This document shows, one piece after another, positions 7,551 through 8,099 of a DNA stretch of 8,099 bases. The DNA comes from Gammaproteobacteria bacterium (GTDB taxonomy: Bacteria; Pseudomonadota; Gammaproteobacteria; HTCC5015), in the NCBI GenBank assembly GCA_020630145.1, contig JAHDBX010000060.1:1-8099 (forward strand). Direction: 5' to 3'. Below the pieces are notes generated by a model. It searched no databases. It was not told the DNA's origin and worked only from the letters and a program-made list of their open reading frames with translations. Every line of letters starts with the position of its first letter. The first letter of the stretch is position 1. The position numbers were made by a program, and so were the translations under genes.

Positions 7551-8099
7551 ATGAAGCTAACTGTTTTTCTACTTCTTTTAGTATTAACCTTTAGTAATAC
7601 TCATACTGCATTTGCTCAATCTGCTGATACATCAGGTATTATTAGCCTAAAGTTTGGCCTTGTTACCCCAAAGAGTCACCCCCATAGCATTTCTGCTAGG
7701 CAATTTTCCTTATTGGTTTCTCGAAAAACCGTCGGTAAAGTAAATATTAGAGTTTATGATGAAGCGATGGTTGGCGGTAATGCTGAGTTGCTTGAAGCGG
7801 TTAAGTCAGGAAAAATTGATTTTGCAATTAACACACCAGGCATCATGGCTAAGTATGATGAAATGATAGGCGTATTGGAGTTGCCTTATGTATTTAAAGA
7901 TCGTGAGCATATGTTGGCGGTTACACGTGGCGAAATTGGTCGTGAAGTAGCAAGTAACTACCGTGAAAAAACAGGCGTTGATATTTTGTCTTATTTTGGC
8001 GGAGCCGAACGTAATATGATTACGACTAAGAAAGTTATTAACGCTATTGAAGATGTACAAGATATTAATATACGTACATATGGATGGAATATAATGTCA
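7551..8099 (+). CDS. TRAP transporter solute-binding protein (DctP family), 5' part only
   Basis: The first 183 codons of a gene that continues beyond the window; families of this type are usually about 320-350 residues. A signal peptide is clear: MKLTVFLLLLVLTF then cleavage near AFA-Q (22/23). The mature start ISLKFGLVTPKSHPH (31-45), the segment GGNAELLEAVKSGKIDFAI (75-93), and LELPYVFKDREHMLAV (109-124) match the DctP/SiaP pattern. IRTYG (174-178) holds the Arg that in the family binds the carboxylate of the substrate (Arg175). It would capture an organic acid in the periplasm for a TRAP permease whose DctQ/DctM genes would be expected downstream. The substrate cannot be told. The start ATG 7551 has a good Shine-Dalgarno, AAAGGTAA (7540-7547). 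Confidence 0.9.
   Translation, partial: MKLTVFLLLLVLTFSNTHTAFAQSADTSGIISLKFGLVTPKSHPHSISARQFSLLVSRKTVGKVNIRVYDEAMVGGNAELLEAVKSGKIDFAINTPGIMAKYDEMIGVLELPYVFKDREHMLAVTRGEIGREVASNYREKTGVDILSYFGGAERNMITTKKVINAIEDVQDINIRTYGWNIMS

Noticed and set aside
7806..8060. 84-codon - strand frame opposite the TRAP binding protein
   Set aside because: The + strand frame has a signal peptide, ribosome site and clear family match, so this is a shadow.

Overview
The window looks like chromosomal DNA of a moderately AT-rich gammaproteobacterium. The main support is the backbone gene order murA-hisG-hisD-hisC, which is familiar from Pseudomonas and relatives, together with a short-form HisG (208 residues, the type that needs a separate HisZ partner). 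The species cannot be named from the sequence alone. No tRNA, rRNA, CRISPR array, insertion sequence or phage gene is visible, and no gene-free stretch exceeds about 160 bases.

Layout. (1) 64-927: a three-helix membrane protein with a NERD-like domain whose usual nuclease residues are replaced. (2) 1026-5285, all on the + strand: murA (peptidoglycan precursor synthesis), hisG (first step of histidine synthesis), a class I DAHP synthase (first step of aromatic amino acid synthesis) and hisD (last steps of histidine synthesis). The genes are packed tightly: hisG and the DAHP synthase overlap by ATGA, and the DAHP synthase and hisD are one base apart. (3) 5290-5745, - strand: a small exported phospholipase A2-like protein, convergent with hisD and divergent from hisC. 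(4) 5829-6929: hisC, with its own likely promoter. (5) 7046-8099: a stand-alone receiver-domain protein lacking the phosphoacceptor aspartate, then the first 183 codons of a TRAP-transporter solute-binding protein that runs off the end.

The most notable points are two disrupted housekeeping genes in one operon. murA carries an in-frame TGA at codon 12 of its normal reading frame, and an ATG with a strong Shine-Dalgarno replaces the conserved serine of the ISGAKN motif. This leaves either a 401-residue N-terminally trimmed MurA made by restart, or a sequence error. hisD is broken within about 60 bases by two frame changes and a TAA, with HisD-like coding still legible in all three frames. The DAHP synthase and phospholipase-like genes are additions to the usual murA-hisG-hisD-hisC block. 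The degenerate receiver next to a TRAP binding protein and the active-site-less NERD protein are two further cases of a recognisable fold without its catalytic residues.
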